A stretch of 64,000 nt of DNA from Corynebacterium cystitidis (GTDB lineage Bacteria > Actinomycetota > Actinomycetes > Mycobacteriales > Mycobacteriaceae), in the NCBI RefSeq assembly GCF_900187295.1, contig NZ_LT906473.1, positions 2,418,001-2,482,000 on the forward strand. The letters are read 5' to 3'. Made by a program: the position numbers and the translations under genes. Below the pieces are notes generated by a model. The model saw only the letters and a list, made by a program, of their open reading frames with translations, searched no databases and was not told the DNA's origin. Each line of letters starts with the position of its first letter. Positions within the stretch are counted from its first letter, which is position 1. Positions 61,375-64,000 of the stretch are shown piece after piece.

Positions 61375-62805
61375 ATGAGAATGGAAAAGATGGAACTACA
61401 CACTACTGAAAAGTCCCTCTACGGCTGGGGCCGTACCGCTCGAACCAAAGCCCATGTGCTGGCAACCTCTGACCCTGAAACCATTGTCAAGGCTGTCCAA
61501 ATGGTGGCTGAGCAAAATGAGTCCCTGCCCTCCAACGCACGCCGTGGCGTGATTGCACGTGGCATGGGCCGCTCCTACGGCGACCCAGCGCAAAACGCGG
61601 GTGGCCTCGTCATCGACATGCAGCCGCTGAACCAGATTCACTCGATCGACCCTGAATCGGGCATCGTCGACGTGGACGGTGGCGTGACCCTCGACCAGCT
61701 GATGCGCGCCGCCATCCCGTACGGCCTGTGGGTTCCGGTTCTGCCGGGCACCCGCCAGGTCACCATCGGCGGCGCAATCGGGCCAGATATTCACGGCAAG
61801 AACCACCATGCAGACGGCTCCTTTGGCGACCACATTGTGTCCATGGACCTGCTGGTCGCCGACGGCCGGATCCTTGAGCTCAAGCCTGAGGGCAGCACCG
61901 ATGACCCGGATGGGGAGCTGTTCTGGGCCACCGTGGGAGGCATGGGCTTAACCGGCATCATCATGCGCGCCAAGATCAAGATGACCAAAACCGAGACGGC
62001 TTATTTCCTCTCAGACACAGTGCGTACCAAAACTCTTGATGAGACCATCGAGGAGCACTCCAACGGTTCTGAAGAAAACTACTCCTACTCCTCTGCATGG
62101 TTTGACGCCATTAACCCGCCACCAAAGACGGGTCGTGCCACCATCTCCCGTGGCTCACTGGCCACCTTGGAGCAGTTGGAAGAGTTCGCACCAAAACTGG
62201 CGAAGGATCCACTCAAGTTCAGTGCACCGAAGCTGATGACGGTGCCCGACATCTTCCCGTCGTGGACCATGAACAAGTTCACCTTGAACACCATCGGCGA
62301 ACTGTACTACGCCATGGGTGCGCCAAGCCAGAACGACATTAAGAACCTAACGCAGTTCTACCAGCCACTAGACATGATCGGCGAGTGGAACCGCGGCTAC
62401 GGCCCAGCAGGCTTCCTGCAGTACCAGTTCGTGGTGCCACCACACGCAGTGGAAGAGTGCAAGAGCATCGTCTACCAAATTCAGGCATCCGGCCACTACA
62501 CCGCGCTGAACGTGTTCAAGCTGTTCGGCGAGGGCAACCGCGCACCATTGTCCTACCCGATGAAGGGCTGGAACATCTGTGTGGACTTCCCAATCCGCCC
62601 GGGACTCAACGAGTTCTTGGACCGTTTGGACAAGCAGATTCTGGAGTTCGGTGGCCGCCTGTACCTGGCGAAGGAATCCCGCACCACCCCGGAGATGTTC
62701 CACGCCATGTACCCCGGCATGGAGGGCTGGCTGAAGACCCGCAACACCATTGACCCGAATGGTGTGTTCGCCTCCGATATGTCCCGCCGCCTCGAGCTGC
62801 AATAG
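61375..62805 (+). CDS. dprE1: Decaprenylphosphoryl-beta-D-ribose oxidase
   Basis: About 476 aa, a VAO-type flavoprotein that oxidises DPR to the keto intermediate for arabinan synthesis. FAD-binding [14 protein letters not shown] and [31 protein letters not shown]; and [10 protein letters not shown] with the active-site Cys (codon at about 62578) that nitrobenzothiazinones attack in M. tuberculosis (Cys387). Start unclear: ATGs at 61375, 61381 and 61390. dprE2 follows after 44 bp. Confidence 0.94.
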   Translation: MRMEKMELHTTEKSLYGWGRTARTKAHVLATSDPETIVKAVQMVAEQNESLPSNARRGVIARGMGRSYGDPAQNAGGLVIDMQPLNQIHSIDPESGIVDVDGGVTLDQLMRAAIPYGLWVPVLPGTRQVTIGGAIGPDIHGKNHHADGSFGDHIVSMDLLVADGRILELKPEGSTDDPDGELFWATVGGMGLTGIIMRAKIKMTKTETAYFLSDTVRTKTLDETIEEHSNGSEENYSYSSAWFDAINPPPKTGRATISRGSLATLEQLEEFAPKLAKDPLKFSAPKLMTVPDIFPSWTMNKFTLNTIGELYYAMGAPSQNDIKNLTQFYQPLDMIGEWNRGYGPAGFLQYQFVVPPHAVEECKSIVYQIQASGHYTALNVFKLFGEGNRAPLSYPMKGWNICVDFPIRPGLNEFLDRLDKQILEFGGRLYLAKESRTTPEMFHAMYPGMEGWLKTRNTIDPNGVFASDMSRRLELQ

Positions 62806-62849
62806 GGATCCCGCAAGCTCGATCCGATCGATAAAGAATAAGGAAAAAC

Positions 62850-63617
62850 ATGCTGAATGCAGTAGGCCAAGCACAACACATCCTCCTTCTGGGCGGTACC
62901 TCCGAAATCGGCTTGGGCATCGTCGAGGAGTTCGTCTCCCGCGGCGGTAACCCCACGGTCACCCTGGCTGCCCGTAAGGAATCCCCGCGTATCGACGACG
63001 CGCGTGCCCAGATTGAGGCAGCCGGCGCTGGGGCGGTCAACGTGATCGATTTTGATGCCACCGCGTTTGATACTCACCCCGCCGTGATTGATGAGGCGTT
63101 TTCTCATGGTGACATAGACGTCGCCATCGTCGCCTTCGGTTCCCTGGGTGACCAGGAGCAGCTGTGGCAGGATCAGCAGGCCGCCGTCGACTCGGCGCAG
63201 CTGAACTACACCGCGCCTGTGTCTGTCGGTGTGCTGTTGGGCCAGAAGTTTAAGGCCCAGGGCCACGGCACCATCGTCGCGATGAGCTCGGTGGCCGGTA
63301 TGCGCGTGCGTCGCTCTAACTTCGTCTACGGCGCGTCCAAGGCTGGTGTGGATGGCTTCTACACCCAGCTGGGCGAAGCTTTGCGCGACTTTGGTGTGAA
63401 CGTCCTCGTCGTGCGCCCCGGCCAGGTGCGCACCAAGATGACAGCGGACATCGAAAAGGAAGCGCCACTGACCGTTAACGTCGACGACGTGGCAAAAGAG
63501 ACGGTCGAGGCAGTGCTGAAGAAAGAATCCCACCTGTTCGTTCACAAGGCGTTCGGGCCCGTTTCATTTGTTCTGCAACACATTCCTGCCCCCATCATGC
63601 GCAGGCTGAACCTCTAA
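62850..63617 (+). CDS. dprE2: Decaprenylphosphoryl-2-keto-ribose reductase
   Basis: A 255-aa SDR with nucleotide motif GGTSEIGLGI, active-site SSVAG and YGASK. It completes epimerisation to DPA, the arabinose donor. ATAAGGAAAAAC precedes the ATG. Confidence 0.94.
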   Translation: MLNAVGQAQHILLLGGTSEIGLGIVEEFVSRGGNPTVTLAARKESPRIDDARAQIEAAGAGAVNVIDFDATAFDTHPAVIDEAFSHGDIDVAIVAFGSLGDQEQLWQDQQAAVDSAQLNYTAPVSVGVLLGQKFKAQGHGTIVAMSSVAGMRVRRSNFVYGASKAGVDGFYTQLGEALRDFGVNVLVVRPGQVRTKMTADIEKEAPLTVNVDDVAKETVEAVLKKESHLFVHKAFGPVSFVLQHIPAPIMRRLNL

Positions 63618-63645
63618 TTTGGTCATATATGGGAGACTGTCAGAT

Positions 63646-64000
63646 ATGACCGTTTCTCCCACCGAGCACAATCAAGACCAAGCTCACCCCCCTGAGGGCG
63701 GATCCGCCTCCTATGCGGTACCCCCCTCACGCGGGACTACCTCACCGATGGCAACCACCGGGTACGCCCCGGATGCCGTCTCCAGCGCTCGGACTATCGT
63801 GTCCGTGCTGGTGTACGGAGCCCTCGGTGGGGTGTTGGTATTGGCTGGCTGGCTTGTGTTACGCGCAACCTCCTTGCCCGCGTTTTCTACCTCGAATGTC
63901 ACCCGGGCGATCAGCTCGGCGGCCACCATGATTGTGCTACTGGTAGTCGTGCTCGTGGTGTTGGGGTGGTTGCGTGATATCAACAGGGCGGAGGCCGCCG
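63646..64000 (+). CDS. aftA: Galactan 5-O-arabinofuranosyltransferase AftA, N-terminal part (cut by window edge)
   Basis: The frame is open for 118 codons from an ATG at 63646 to the edge. The first 50 residues are hydrophilic, then two membrane helices (about 55-75 and 90-112) follow. AftA, a multi-pass C-type glycosyltransferase, comes after dprE2 in mycobacteria and corynebacteria, so the call rests largely on position. GGGAG lies 11 bp upstream. Confidence 0.75.
   Translation, partial: MTVSPTEHNQDQAHPPEGGSASYAVPPSRGTTSPMATTGYAPDAVSSARTIVSVLVYGALGGVLVLAGWLVLRATSLPAFSTSNVTRAISSAATMIVLLVVVLVVLGWLRDINRAEAA

Overview
The window looks like chromosomal DNA from a pigmented Corynebacterium. Three things point there: a decaprenoxanthin-type C50 carotenoid operon (crtE-crtB-crtI-crtYe-crtYf-crtEb), an arabinogalactan cell-wall block in the mycobacterial/corynebacterial order (qor, aminotransferase-like gene, wzm, wzt, glfT1, GtrA protein, dprE1, dprE2, aftA), and an actinobacterial SRP RNA next to a tRNA-Ser and an aspT-like aminotransferase. 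The species cannot be named from the sequence. Both ends cut through genes (aspT-like at the left, aftA at the right).

1-15 kb: truncated aspT-like aminotransferase; a self-sufficient P450-reductase fusion (CYP116B type) with a small partner gene; ffs; tRNA-Ser(GGA); a thioester-domain surface protein; a queuosine-salvage trio (gluQ, yhhQ, tgt) with an MmpL exporter beside tgt; tRNA-Ser(CGA); csbD-like; tadA with its associated gene; tyrA. The tgt product lacks the usual zinc-binding cysteines.

15-28 kb: two identical tRNA-Arg(ACG) genes flank a 7.5-kb segment with two DASS-type anion transporters, mgtE, and a transporter-kinase-receiver operon joined by stop/start junctions without spacing. 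tRNA-Ser(GCT), an aromatic/histidinol-phosphate aminotransferase, a small membrane-protein operon and a molybdenum-cofactor cluster (moaD divergent from moeA-mogA-moaE-moeBR) follow.

28.4-38.7 kb is an accessory island. It holds a short cationic amphipathic peptide gene with its own terminator and palindromic leader, a small group of DnaA-box-like sites, and a putative DNA-modification/defence cassette: a 299-aa protein of unknown function, a 1385-aa adenine methyltransferase and a 1132-aa PLD-SNF2 helicase. It ends with an antitoxin-like gene followed by only the first codons of what may be a lost toxin. This cassette is the best candidate for an undescribed system in the window.

38.7-50 kb: CPBP protease, an SDR-TspO fusion, a glycosyltransferase and the carotenoid operon (nearly every gene overlaps the next), then a second small accessory patch with an NYN-domain nuclease and a hipBA module, closed by tRNA-Ser(UGA). 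50-64 kb: qor, an MFS-codA pair, a PLP-fold protein without the expected lysine, a lipoprotein, and the galactan export/arabinan precursor genes. All four usual tRNA-Ser isoacceptors lie in this one window.
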